A DNA stretch of 64,000 bases from an uncultured Lachnospiraceae bacterium (GCA_910584685.1 CAJUAO010000010.1:1-64000); one strand, 5' to 3'. Positions 52,801 through 60,899 are shown, counted from the first letter of the stretch. A program made the numbers and translations. Notes: generated by a model from the sequence alone, not told the origin.

Positions 52801-54092
52801 GCTGTTTTAAATTTAAATTTTTTTATATCCCTGTCATTCTGCACTACGGCTATATTTCCTCCAAGCTTTGTAAGCTTCTGGGGAAAATCCTCATAGCCTC
52901 TCTGTATATAATGAATGTCATCCACAATCGTGTAGCCATCCGCTCCAAGTCCTGCCAGAACCAGCGCTGCTCCTGCCCGAAGGTCCAATGCATTTACCTC
53001 GGCGCCCTTAAGGGTTTCAACGCCCTCAACAACCGCTATATTTCCACCTTCTACCTTTATATTAGCCCCCATGCGCGTAAGCTCATCTGCATATTTAAAG
53101 CGGTTGTCAAATATGCTTTCAATAACAGTGCTTGTGCCCTTTGCAGTAGCCAGCGTCACTGTCATCTGAGGCTGCATATCCGTAGGAAATCCGGGATATA
53201 CAAGGGTTTTTATCTGAGTGCCGTTAAGCTTTCCCAAGCCGATAACTCTTACGGCATCATCATACTCCTCCACGCTGCAGCCTATTTCATAAAGCTTTGC
53301 AGTGATTGCCTCCAAATGCTTTGGAATAACGTTCTTTACAAGTATGTCTCCCTTTGTAACCGCCGCCGCGCACATGAAGGTGCCTGCTTCTATCTGGTCA
53401 GGAATAACGGAATACTCCGTACCGTGAAGCTTTTCTACTCCCTTTATTCTTATAACGTCCGTACCTGCTCCCTTTATATTTGCGCCCATGCTGTTAAGCA
53501 TATTTGCAACGTCTACGATATGAGGCTCCTTTGCAACATTTTCCATTATGGTAGTTCCCTTTGCAAGTGTAGCCGCAAGCATAATATTGATAGTTGCGCC
53601 TACCGATACCATATCAAAGAAAATATGACGTCCAACAAGCTCCTCTGCGCCTGCGATAATCTTTCCGTAGTCTATTCCTACCTTTGCGCCTAACAGCTTA
53701 AAGCCCTTTATATGCTGGTCTATAGCTCTTGTTCCAAGATTGCAGCCTCCCGGTATGGACACCTCTGCCCTCTTATATTTCCCAAGGAGAGAGCCCAACA
53801 GATAATATGACGCTCTCATTCTTTTTATGTATTCATTATCGGCACATATGGAGGTTATATTGCTGCAGTTTATCTTTACGGTGTGCCTGCCTGTTCTTGT
53901 AATGTTTGCTCCAAGCTCTGCTATGGCGTCTATCAATACGTTTACATCCCTTACGTCAGGTAAATTATCTATAGTCACTGTTTCGTCAGTTAAAATTGAG
54001 GCCGCAAGAATAGGAAGCGCTGCATTTTTTGCACCGCTTATCCCTACCTCTCCAACTAAAGGCGCGCCGCCTTTAACAATGTATCTCTCCAT
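52797..54092 (-). CDS. murA: UDP-N-acetylglucosamine 1-carboxyvinyltransferase
   Basis: A 431-residue enolpyruvyl transferase for the first committed step of peptidoglycan synthesis. The N-terminal ISGAKNAALPILAAS (about 17-31), the catalytic Cys in PGGCNLGTRAIDQH (Cys at about 115), and DLRAGAALVLAGL (about 370-382) identify MurA; the Cys form is sensitive to fosfomycin. The start at 54092 is preferred over 54116 because AAAGGAG precedes it at normal spacing. The stop codon is inside the -35 of the metK promoter. It may be one of two murA copies usual in Firmicutes. Confidence 0.97.
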   Translation of the reverse strand: MERYIVKGGAPLVGEVGISGAKNAALPILAASILTDETVTIDNLPDVRDVNVLIDAIAELGANITRTGRHTVKINCSNITSICADNEYIKRMRASYYLLGSLLGKYKRAEVSIPGGCNLGTRAIDQHIKGFKLLGAKVGIDYGKIIAGAEELVGRHIFFDMVSVGATINIMLAATLAKGTTIMENVAKEPHIVDVANMLNSMGANIKGAGTDVIRIKGVEKLHGTEYSVIPDQIEAGTFMCAAAVTKGDILVKNVIPKHLEAITAKLYEIGCSVEEYDDAVRVIGLGKLNGTQIKTLVYPGFPTDMQPQMTVTLATAKGTSTVIESIFDNRFKYADELTRMGANIKVEGGNIAVVEGVETLKGAEVNALDLRAGAALVLAGLGADGYTIVDDIHYIQRGYEDFPQKLTKLGGNIAVVQNDRDIKKFKFKTA

Positions 54093-54204
54093 TGCGATAC
54101 TCCTTTTCATATTCAAACAAATGCTGTATTCAGTTTATTATATATATTAAATAATCCGTATTTTATTCTTATCAGTATGGCAGATTTCCCCGCCGGATTT
54201 AAAT

Positions 54205-54232
54205 AAATCGAGCAGACCAAGCCGCTCGATTT
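54205..54232 (-). terminator. Terminator-like hairpin between the M23 gene and murA
   Basis: AAATCGAGC (54205-54213) and GCTCGATTT (54224-54232) pair perfectly over 9 bp with a 10-nt loop, 50 bp behind the M23 stop codon. The expected start of the murA transcript falls inside it. The T-run behind it is weak (ATTTATTT). Confidence 0.55.
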
Positions 54233-54233
54233 G

Positions 54234-54261
54234 ATTATATCATAAAGAATTTATTTGTAAA
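54234..54261 (-). promoter_or_regulatory. Promoter of murA
   Basis: On the minus strand TTTACA (54256-54261), 16 bp, TATAAT (54234-54239), with TG one base before the -10. Confidence 0.7.
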
Positions 54262-54281
54262 GTTTTATTTGTTTAAATTTT

Positions 54282-55808
54282 TTAATCAAGGTAAGTAAGC
54301 GGATTTACCTTTGTTCCGTTTACAATAATTTCAAAATGAACGTGAGGCCCCGTACTGTTTCCAGTGCTTCCCGAGCGTCCTATAACCTCTCCCTGCTGTA
54401 CATATTCCCCTGACGATACAAGAACCTTACTCATATGACCATATCTTGTCTGTATTCCGTTATCATGCTGAATGGTTACGCAATATCCGTAACCTCCGTA
54501 CCAGCCTGCCTGTATAACCGTACCGCCGCAGGATGCCATTATTGATGTTCCCGTGGAGCATGCCCAGTCCACGCCCCGGTGCACCGTTCCCCATCTTGCT
54601 CCAAAGCCTGATGACAGATAGCCTCCCGATATTGGCTTAATAAATGTAGGAGGAGTGATTGTTCCTCTCTCTATCACCTTTGCCTCTGCCTGTGTTATAA
54701 CAGTTTCGCTGAGTATTTCCCTTTTACTCTCAACACCGTTTACATAGGTTACATTTGCCATTACCTCTCTGTAGCCCTCGGAGCCCTCGTTTAATACCTT
54801 GGAATATGTGTTATACTGGCTGTCATTATCCACATACTCAACCGGAAGATTATAAGCCTCCTTATATGTCTTGTGCTCCTGTACAATAACCGACAGCTCA
54901 GGCTCAGGAACAGTAACATTTATTCTGTCGCCTACATAAATGTTTTTATCTTCGCTATAGTCAGGATTCATTGCAAGAAGCTCGTCAAGGCTCAGCTCAT
55001 ACATCCTTGCTATGCCGCTTAAGGTGTCTCCCGAAACAACCTCGTATATTTTATTTTCCTCCTTTTCCTTTGTTACCAGCTCTATAGCCTCGTCAAGAGA
55101 TATAATCTGAGCTTCCGGTACATATGTCTCCACTATCTCAACATTTTCGGAAAAGTTTATGTTTACAATTCCATCCTCTGCCGGCAGGGGCTTTGACGCC
55201 TCATCTGTTTCCGGCTGGCTGCCGTCTGATGCCATAACAACCGGCTGGTCTCTGTTAGCAGTATCAGCGCTTACAAACTCATAGGTAATATATGAAAATC
55301 TGGAATCTGTACTGTCAGTCAAAACAGACGTAAATTTATCCTCCGCATCATACTTGCTCTTTGCGGCGTTTAAAAGCTGTACAACCTCCTCCTTTGAGCT
55401 TAACGTGACGGTAAAGCCTTCTATGTCTACTACATACGCCTTATTTTTTACCTCAACAGATGAAGTCTTAAGCCTGTCATAAAGCTTGTCCGCAAGCTCC
55501 TCCTCTGACAGCTTCTTTCCATACAGCTTGTCCTCCTCATATATGTTAAGGTCATAATCTATAAATACAGACGCTTCATTTTCATTTTCCACCAAAAGCC
55601 TTGCCCTAAGATATGCTTCATTTGCCGTGTCAGGAGAGGAAACCACTCCTAGCCTTTCCCCGTTAAACACTACTGAATAATATCCCTCGTCTGTGGATGA
55701 AAGCTGCTCAAACCATGGAAAAAAAACAATCATAAACCCACAGATAACAGTTGCAGATTTTATAAATACCCATTTTATTTTTTTATTATATTTTGTTATG
55801 CTTCTCAA
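54282..55808 (-). CDS. M23 endopeptidase with LysM and G5 domains
   Basis: A membrane-anchored cell wall hydrolase of 508 residues: one membrane helix near the N-terminus (about 12-32), an exterior helical region, LysM (about 250-300; VVSGDTLSGIARMYE), a G5-like domain (about 305-385), and an M23 LytM-type peptidase (about 400-508) with the zinc ligands in HRGVDW and HVHFE and the GARWG and YGHMS motifs. It should cut peptide cross-links in peptidoglycan. The start is taken as TTG 55808, four bases behind the perfect AGGTGAT; a GTG at 55817 is the alternative. Its promoter carries repeated TGTAAA boxes. Confidence 0.9.
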   Translation of the reverse strand: MRSITKYNKKIKWVFIKSATVICGFMIVFFPWFEQLSSTDEGYYSVVFNGERLGVVSSPDTANEAYLRARLLVENENEASVFIDYDLNIYEEDKLYGKKLSEEELADKLYDRLKTSSVEVKNKAYVVDIEGFTVTLSSKEEVVQLLNAAKSKYDAEDKFTSVLTDSTDSRFSYITYEFVSADTANRDQPVVMASDGSQPETDEASKPLPAEDGIVNINFSENVEIVETYVPEAQIISLDEAIELVTKEKEENKIYEVVSGDTLSGIARMYELSLDELLAMNPDYSEDKNIYVGDRINVTVPEPELSVIVQEHKTYKEAYNLPVEYVDNDSQYNTYSKVLNEGSEGYREVMANVTYVNGVESKREILSETVITQAEAKVIERGTITPPTFIKPISGGYLSSGFGARWGTVHRGVDWACSTGTSIMASCGGTVIQAGWYGGYGYCVTIQHDNGIQTRYGHMSKVLVSSGEYVQQGEVIGRSGSTGNSTGPHVHFEIIVNGTKVNPLTYLD

Positions 55809-55832
55809 TATAATCACCTGATTTCAATATTG

Positions 55833-55851
55833 TTGTGCAGCCCTTGCACAA
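55833..55851 (-). other. Hairpin in the leader of the M23 gene
   Basis: TTGTGCA (55833-55839) and TGCACAA (55845-55851) pair perfectly over 7 bp with a 5-nt loop. It stands about 13 bp upstream of the ribosome binding site and may affect mRNA stability or initiation. Confidence 0.45.
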
Positions 55852-55896
55852 TCCTCTGTTTCTGGAAATACATCGTAATACTTACGTAACATTTAC

Positions 55897-55926
55897 ATTT
55901 TAGCAGTTTACATTCCGTTTGTAAAC
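55897..55926 (-). promoter_or_regulatory. Promoter of the M23 gene with inverted repeat
   Basis: On the minus strand TTTACA (55920-55925), 17 bp, TAAAAT (55897-55902) with TG one base before the -10. A perfect inverted repeat, GTTTACA and TGTAAAC (arms 55906-55912 and 55920-55926, 7 bp apart), covers the -35 and spacer, and a third TGTAAA follows downstream at 55892-55897. Confidence 0.6.
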
Positions 55927-55941
55927 CCTTTTTATTTATAT

Positions 55942-56451
55942 TTAACCGTTGTCCTTTAAAATATTCTCAATTATATGCACCGTCTCTCTAATACTTTGTC
56001 CTTTTTCCTCTACAATAAGGTCCGCATATTTTTCATAAAGGGGCGCTCTCTCGTCATACAATGCCCTAAGGTCCTGTCCTTCCTTTATCACAACTCCCCT
56101 GCCCTTTAAATCTCCAAGCCTTGCGCATATAATCTCATAGGATGCCTTAAGATACACTATTATACCGGTCTTTTTCAGATGCTCCATTGCCTCCTCTCCG
56201 TATATAACGCTTCCGCCTGTGGCTATTACTGTATTTTCCATATTGATAGCCTTATTTACATTATTTTCAATTTCAATAAAGCCTTCAATTCCTTTTTTAT
56301 TTATTATCTCCTTTAAAAGCATACCCGTTTTTTCCTGTATTATCAAATCCGAATCTGCAAATTTATATCCCAGCGCCTTTGCAAGCACTACTCCTGCCGA
56401 GCTTTTGCCTACTCCCGGCATTCCGATAAGTATAATATTTTTTTTATTCAT
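55942..56451 (-). CDS. aroK: Shikimate kinase
   Basis: A 169-residue P-loop kinase phosphorylating shikimate at C3 on the way to chorismate. Walker A GMPGVGKSSAG is at about residues 8-18, the substrate Asp in DSDLIIQEKTG (about 30-40), GGSVIY corresponds to the GGG shikimate-binding motif, and a lid RGVVI with Arg is near residue 108. The start at 56451 is used because GGAGGA lies six bases upstream. No other aro gene is in the window. The leader upstream contains five inverted repeats in about 190 nt, one of which directly abuts the ribosome binding site. Confidence 0.93.
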   Translation of the reverse strand: MNKKNIILIGMPGVGKSSAGVVLAKALGYKFADSDLIIQEKTGMLLKEIINKKGIEGFIEIENNVNKAINMENTVIATGGSVIYGEEAMEHLKKTGIIVYLKASYEIICARLGDLKGRGVVIKEGQDLRALYDERAPLYEKYADLIVEEKGQSIRETVHIIENILKDNG

Positions 56452-56463
56452 TTTAATCCTCCG

Positions 56464-56652
56464 TGCCGCCTTTGGCGGCATTAATAGTATTGAAAAACGC
56501 TGCTTTTTGCGTTTTTACGGTGTGAAATTTAATACTTCTTAGGTAGCGTCTTTTGCTGCCTTAGAAGTATTTTTCACTCTAATACCCTTTCATATCGCAG
56601 ACACGTCTGCAATCCTGCCTGAATAGAAAGTGAAAAATCTGTGATTTTCCAC
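56464..56652 (-). ncRNA. Structured leader upstream of aroK, unknown class
   Basis: Five inverted repeats in a row: TGCCGCC-TTT-GGCGGCA (56464-56480), AAAAACGC and GCGTTTTT (56493-56500 and 56509-56516), a long imperfect pair enclosing 56522-56577 (GTGAAA to TTTCAC, with AATACTTCT and AGAAGTATT inside), GCAGAC-AC-GTCTGC (56597-56610), and GTGAAAAATC with GATTTTCCAC (56630-56652). On the minus strand the second has a T-rich right arm like a terminator. It could be a regulatory leader of aroK or a mobile palindromic element; I know no matching class. Nothing else is visible in the 379-bp gap except the pgsA promoter. Confidence 0.4.
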
Positions 56653-56746
56653 ACTATTGCCCTATCTCTCTTAATTAATCCTGCCACCACCGGCTGAATA
56701 GGAACGATTATACACTATTTCACACTATTTCTCAACCCTATACTTA

Positions 56747-56775
56747 TTGACATTTAAATTTAATTGTCATATAAT
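56747..56775 (+). promoter_or_regulatory. Promoter of pgsA with palindromic spacer
   Basis: TTGACA (56747-56752), 17 bp, TATAAT (56770-56775): consensus hexamers and spacing. From 56748 to 56769 a 22-bp inverted repeat with a single mismatched pair (TGACA...TGTCA) fills the -35 and the spacer, as expected of a repressor site. Confidence 0.8.
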
Positions 56776-56830
56776 CACTTAGTAATTTATTTTCAAAAGA
56801 TTTATACATATAAGAAATGTGAGGAACGCT

Positions 56831-57400
56831 ATGAGAGGAACTCCAAAGAAGGAAGATTTGTTTAAAATACCAAATCTTCTATGCTATTTAAGGATTTTAA
56901 TGGTACCGCTTTTCATATATTTGTTTTTAACAAAATATTACTGGCAGTCTGCCGTTGTGGTGCTGCTTGCCGCAGGTACAGATATTTTAGACGGATATAT
57001 TGCCAGGCATTTTAATATGACTACTGACTGGGGAAAATTTATTGACCCTGTGGCAGATAAGATGATGCAGTTTTCAATGCTGATTCTTACTATTTTTAAA
57101 ATTAAGTGGGTGCTTATACTTGTTGTCTGCTTTACCCTAAAAGAAATAATACTCTTAGTGGTAGGAATATATATTTACCACAATGACTATAACCTAAGCG
57201 GCTCTAACTGGGCAGGCAAGCTGTGCACCGTTGTTATGGATACGGTTTTGCTTATATTTATTGCTTTCGACAACATACCCGAGGCATTAGCCATTGTTTT
57301 AGTTGGAATTGTTATTGTTGTTCTTCTTACATCCTTTGCCGTATATCTTTCACAGTATAAAAAGCTTTATGATGAGCATATCAAAAAGAAGAAAGCCTAG
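56831..57400 (+). CDS. pgsA: CDP-diacylglycerol-glycerol-3-phosphate 3-phosphatidyltransferase
   Basis: A 189-residue CDP-alcohol phosphotransferase making phosphatidylglycerophosphate, the precursor of phosphatidylglycerol. The signature D-x2-DG-x2-AR-x8-G-x3-D-x3-D is complete in DILDGYIARHF..WGKFIDPVADK (about residues 50-76). Four to five membrane helices follow. The ATG at 56831 is preferred over a GTG at 56819 because GAGG precedes it by six bases. Its stop codon overlaps that of the convergent flavin reductase gene in the middle of a perfect 32-bp palindrome, which also sets its C-terminus KKKKA. Confidence 0.93.
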   Translation: MRGTPKKEDLFKIPNLLCYLRILMVPLFIYLFLTKYYWQSAVVVLLAAGTDILDGYIARHFNMTTDWGKFIDPVADKMMQFSMLILTIFKIKWVLILVVCFTLKEIILLVVGIYIYHNDYNLSGSNWAGKLCTVVMDTVLLIFIAFDNIPEALAIVLVGIVIVVLLTSFAVYLSQYKKLYDEHIKKKKA

Positions 57401-57414
57401 GCTTTCTTCTTTTT
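57383..57414. terminator. Perfect palindromic bidirectional terminator inside two coding ends
   Basis: A 32-bp perfect palindrome, arms 57383-57398 and 57399-57414, centred on CCTAGG. It contains the last codons and stop codons of pgsA (plus) and the flavin reductase gene (minus), and each strand ends in a T-run (11 of the last 13 bases on the plus strand are T). Confidence 0.85.
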
Positions 57415-57969
57415 TTCCACACTGTATCCAAATTTTCCTATTTTTCTTCCTAATGCGAAATATTCTCCGTGAGAATAAGATATAAGGCGGCTTAAATTCA
57501 AATCGAATTTTCCTGTCTCTGTCATATATTTTTCATCCACCGACACACCGACAACCTGCGCCAGAAACATATGATGGCTTCCAAGCTCTTTTATCTCCGT
57601 TACCCTGCACTCTATAATCACGGGACTTTCCCCTATTCCCGGCGCCCCTATATGCTCCAGTTCTATCGGAGTTAGACCGGTTTCCTTAAATTTGTCAATA
57701 TCCCTTCCTGATTTTACACCGCAAAAATCAGCGGCGTATACTAAATCCTCATTTGTAAGATTAACGGCAAATTCTTTTGTTTCCCTTATAATATCATAGG
57801 AATACCGTTCCGGTCTTACGGATATTGATACCATGGGCGGATTTGTACAAATGGTCCCTGCCCATGCCACTGTTATTATATTCGCTTTCTCTCCCGGCCT
57901 TTTGCAGGTTACCATTACCGCCGGCACAGGATACAGCATATTTCCCGGCTTCCATTGCTGTCTGTTCAT
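57397..57969 (-). CDS. Flavin reductase-like FMN-binding protein
   Basis: A 190-residue protein of the flavin reductase-like domain family (FMN-binding split barrel). It begins MNRQQWKPGNMLYPVPAVMVTC, typical of the clostridial subgroup, followed by NIITVAWAG and PPMVSISVRPERYS (about residues 36-60) and EFAVNLTNEDLVYAADFCG with a conserved Cys. It probably transfers electrons from NAD(P)H to FMN or is a small redox protein; the partner is unknown. The C-terminus KKKKA is encoded by the palindrome shared with pgsA. It is next to, and one base behind, the membrane protein gene at 57970. Confidence 0.85.
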   Translation of the reverse strand: MNRQQWKPGNMLYPVPAVMVTCKRPGEKANIITVAWAGTICTNPPMVSISVRPERYSYDIIRETKEFAVNLTNEDLVYAADFCGVKSGRDIDKFKETGLTPIELEHIGAPGIGESPVIIECRVTEIKELGSHHMFLAQVVGVSVDEKYMTETGKFDLNLSRLISYSHGEYFALGRKIGKFGYSVEKKKKA

Positions 57970-59406
57970 TTACTGCTCTCCCTCCACCGTATAATCCACG
58001 CACATAACGGCGGTGTCAACGGCATGCCACTCTCCGTCTATATACTTAAAATATACTGCGGATATAGCCATGTTTTTTCCCGTATAATTTTTTCTGTAAC
58101 CGCTTATTGCAGTTCTTCCCTTTTTGGCTGTATAATTTACATCATAAATCATATTTACGGTTACACTGTCGTTATATACAAAATCCGTCAGCTCGTATCT
58201 TAGTGAGGTTATCTCCATGCTTATGAGAGTTCTTCCGTCCTCATGGTTTATCTCATTGTATAACGCCTTTATCTGCTCGTCCACATGGGCATAGCCTGTT
58301 TCATTTTCCAATATAAGAGCCTTTATTCCGTCTGCCTTTCCGTCTGCCAGACCGCTGGCATAATATGCCTGAAGTATCTCTACCGCTTTGTTCTGCATAG
58401 CCTCTTTCTGTTCCCGCTTAATAGGTATTGCATCCTGAACAAGCTCATATTTTTCATTGCTTTTTTCCCACAATACATTTTGCGTAATTGTATCTATATT
58501 TTCTCCTTCAATCTTAAGGGTGTGGTTCCCCATAAAAACCCTGTCAAGTGTATAAACCGAATTTCCTGTCGCTTCATTTGTGCCTGTAAGGCAGTCGCTT
58601 ATATCCATTCCGTCAAAGGTTACCTTTGCATAGCCCGGCACCTCTATAGTACAGTCCTTTATAATATAGCTGTCCATCCAGCCCTTCCATGTAGTGAATA
58701 TCAGCATAATATTTTCCGGCTGTCTTTTAAGAGTCATAGTATATGTACCCTCTGCCTTTACAACCTTAGTCTCTGTATTTTCTTCCCCCGTATTTTCCTC
58801 AGCAGTGTTTTCTTCTGCTATATTTTCTTCTGTCGTCTGTTCTTCTGTTTTAACCTGTACCTCCTTATTCATATTATACTTCACTCTTACCGTTGCATAT
58901 TCTCCGTTTCTGCTGTCAACAATAACCTCATAGTCTGTAACATCTCCGTCAATGGCATTTTGCGACATCATACGTGAAAAGGTATTTAAATTTATAAATT
59001 TTGATTCTGTAATTTCCGTTTTTTGATACATGTTATACCAGTTGTTATTTATATAATATTCAAAATATTCCCGGGCAAAAACCTTAGGCCCTCCCCTCAT
59101 TTGTCCTACTGCCGTTAATATTCCTATTCCTCCTGCCAATACAAGAAGCAGCAGGGATGATACAAGCTGCCACACAACCGCCACTACCTTATTTTTTTTC
59201 CATTCCTTTATTTTTTTCCGTATGCGTCTGAATATATTATTCCTCTTTTTTTCTTTACCATATTCATAGTCGTCTGCATCTATTATCTCAACTCCTATAT
59301 CCTCAAGGGATGTCTCATCCACGTGATTGTCTATAGGAATATTATTTTCATCTTCCTTTTCTGTATTTTCCTCTTTTTCTCTTATCTCTATATCCTTATC
59401 TTCCAT
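57970..59406 (-). CDS. Membrane-anchored exterior protein with acidic repeat
   Basis: A 478-residue protein with a very acidic cytoplasmic N-terminus (about 1-60), a basic stretch, one membrane helix (about 85-108; LVSSLLLLVLAGGIGIL) and a large exterior part. Residues about 210-235 are an imperfect repeat of EEN-T/I-AEEN. After it come beta-rich segments (about 240-330) and an NTF2-like or TcaA-like C-terminal region with GRTLISMEITSLRYEL. No catalytic motif is visible. The start at 59406 has GAGGAG at correct spacing; 59436 would lack one. It is followed by the flavin reductase gene without gap. Confidence 0.65.
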   Translation of the reverse strand: MEDKDIEIREKEENTEKEDENNIPIDNHVDETSLEDIGVEIIDADDYEYGKEKKRNNIFRRIRKKIKEWKKNKVVAVVWQLVSSLLLLVLAGGIGILTAVGQMRGGPKVFAREYFEYYINNNWYNMYQKTEITESKFINLNTFSRMMSQNAIDGDVTDYEVIVDSRNGEYATVRVKYNMNKEVQVKTEEQTTEENIAEENTAEENTGEENTETKVVKAEGTYTMTLKRQPENIMLIFTTWKGWMDSYIIKDCTIEVPGYAKVTFDGMDISDCLTGTNEATGNSVYTLDRVFMGNHTLKIEGENIDTITQNVLWEKSNEKYELVQDAIPIKREQKEAMQNKAVEILQAYYASGLADGKADGIKALILENETGYAHVDEQIKALYNEINHEDGRTLISMEITSLRYELTDFVYNDSVTVNMIYDVNYTAKKGRTAISGYRKNYTGKNMAISAVYFKYIDGEWHAVDTAVMCVDYTVEGEQ

Positions 59407-59453
59407 TTTTTTCTCCTCACTCCGGCTTACTCCCAAAAAAATTATACAGCCTG

Positions 59454-60218
59454 CTATTCATTTATGTCTACAGTTAATGCATCTATGGATATTTTCATAA
59501 GCTCCTTTATCTCATCCTCAGACAATGCCAGTCTTTCTGACAATTCCTCAAGAGTAGCTTCTCTTCCAAGCTCCCTTGCCAGCTCTGTGGAAGCGTCGTT
59601 TAATAAATTAATCCGCTCCACAAGATGGTCAGATGTTCTGCCGCTTCCTATTTCTCTTAAAACAGCCTTTTCTATGCTTCTTCTTACCTTGTCAAATATA
59701 TTTTTTTCAAATTCATCAATAATGCCCCTTCCATGATACTCCATAACAGCCTCATAAAGCGCCAGATTTCCCTCTGCCACTAAATCACTTTTTCCCAAGG
59801 GGCTGTTAAGGTATTCCTCGCTTATCTTAATTACTTCCTTAAGATAGCTTTCCGCAAGGGCTTTTGTACAGGAGGCGTCCCCCCTTAAATGCCCCTTAAG
59901 CATATCCTCTCTATTGCCGTCTTCCCGGGAAATGTCCTCAAGCTCATTTATATACATATTATAAAAACTCTTTGCTTCTTTTGTTTCTTCTTTTTCATGT
60001 ACCGCTGTATCATGCTTATATTCCGCTTCACCGTCTATTTCTATCTTAAGGCCTGTAAGATATTTATAAATAAACTCATATTTTTCCTCATCATCAATAA
60101 TATCATTAAAGTACAGCCTTATCTGTTCTTTTGTAAGCCTGTTTCCCGACACATTGGCAAAGCTTACAAGCTCTGCCAATGTATCATTAAATTCCCTTTT
60201 CTTATCTATGTCCGGCAT
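59454..60218 (-). CDS. Sigma-70-like protein lacking region 4
   Basis: A 254-residue soluble protein. Residues about 12-66 resemble sigma region 1.1 (LTKEQIRLYFNDIIDDEEKYEFIYKYL), about 120-160 resemble regions 1.2 to 2.2 (LVAEGNLALYEAVMEY, the counterpart of the core-binding DLIQEGNLGLMKAV), and about 198-244 match region 3 (RINLLNDASTELARELGREATLEELSERL). The aromatic residues of region 2.3, a recognisable 2.4 and all of region 4 are absent. It could be a core-binding decoy or modulator rather than an initiator. The alarmone synthetase gene lies 3 bp upstream, so the two are co-translated. Confidence 0.75.
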   Translation of the reverse strand: MPDIDKKREFNDTLAELVSFANVSGNRLTKEQIRLYFNDIIDDEEKYEFIYKYLTGLKIEIDGEAEYKHDTAVHEKEETKEAKSFYNMYINELEDISREDGNREDMLKGHLRGDASCTKALAESYLKEVIKISEEYLNSPLGKSDLVAEGNLALYEAVMEYHGRGIIDEFEKNIFDKVRRSIEKAVLREIGSGRTSDHLVERINLLNDASTELARELGREATLEELSERLALSEDEIKELMKISIDALTVDINE

Positions 60219-60221
60219 GAC

Positions 60222-60899
60222 TTAAATCCTTTCCTGCATAGTCATAATTTTATGATAAATATCCAGCATCTTTTTGTCCGTAGCGGCTATAATGCTTGCG
60301 CAGTCAGCCAGCTCCTCCACTATCCTGTCCGCGTCGGGAATACCCTTTTTATATTTTACCTGATGCTCTAAGGATGCCCAGAAGTCCATGGCTATAGTTC
60401 TTATCTGAACCTCCACTCTCCTGTATAATGACTTATCCGACAAAAAAATAGGCACCTCCACTATCAGATGCAACGAACGATAGCCGTTATCCTTTGGATT
60501 TTGTATATAATCCTTCCTTGTAAGAAGATTAATGTCATTCTGTTTAATGAGCATATCTGCCACACTATATATATCTTCTATAAAAGAACATATTACTCTC
60601 ACTCCTGCCACGTCATTGAGATGCTCCTCCATGGCCTCTACAGTAATTGGCAATCCGTTTCTCCTAAGCTTTCCTATAATGCTTTCCGGCGCCTTAAGTC
60701 TGGAGGTAATAGACTCTATAGGATTTCTCTTTGTCCTGAGGGATAATTCTTCATTTAATATTTCCAGTTTTGTCTGTATCTCTTTTATTGCGCTGCGGTT
60801 ATAAAGCATTGTCTCCTCAAATTTTTCTGCTTCCTCAAAAAACATCTCTGGAATTGCTATTCTTGAATAATCGTCTGTATATTTTGTTCTTCCACTCAT
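60222..60899 (-). CDS. relQ: Small alarmone synthetase (RelQ/YjbM type)
   Basis: A 225-residue stand-alone (p)ppGpp synthetase. The RelA/SpoT synthetase motifs are present: RLKAPESIIGKLRR (ATP side), DVAGVRVICSF with the metal Asp (about residues 89-99), DNGYRSLHLIVEV (about 134-146), and VEVQIRTIAMDFWASLEHQVKYKK (about 160-183). No hydrolase, TGS or ACT domain is present. Such enzymes make ppGpp under wall or other stress, tuning rRNA transcription. It is followed by the sigma-like gene after 3 bp, which suggests both act on the transcription machinery. Confidence 0.95.
   Translation of the reverse strand: MSGRTKYTDDYSRIAIPEMFFEEAEKFEETMLYNRSAIKEIQTKLEILNEELSLRTKRNPIESITSRLKAPESIIGKLRRNGLPITVEAMEEHLNDVAGVRVICSFIEDIYSVADMLIKQNDINLLTRKDYIQNPKDNGYRSLHLIVEVPIFLSDKSLYRRVEVQIRTIAMDFWASLEHQVKYKKGIPDADRIVEELADCASIIAATDKKMLDIYHKIMTMQERI

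Noticed and set aside
52797..54116. Long plus-strand frame opposite murA (52788-53693)
   Set aside because: It is a shadow frame rich in Cys, Tyr and His with no ribosome binding site; murA on the other strand explains the conservation fully.
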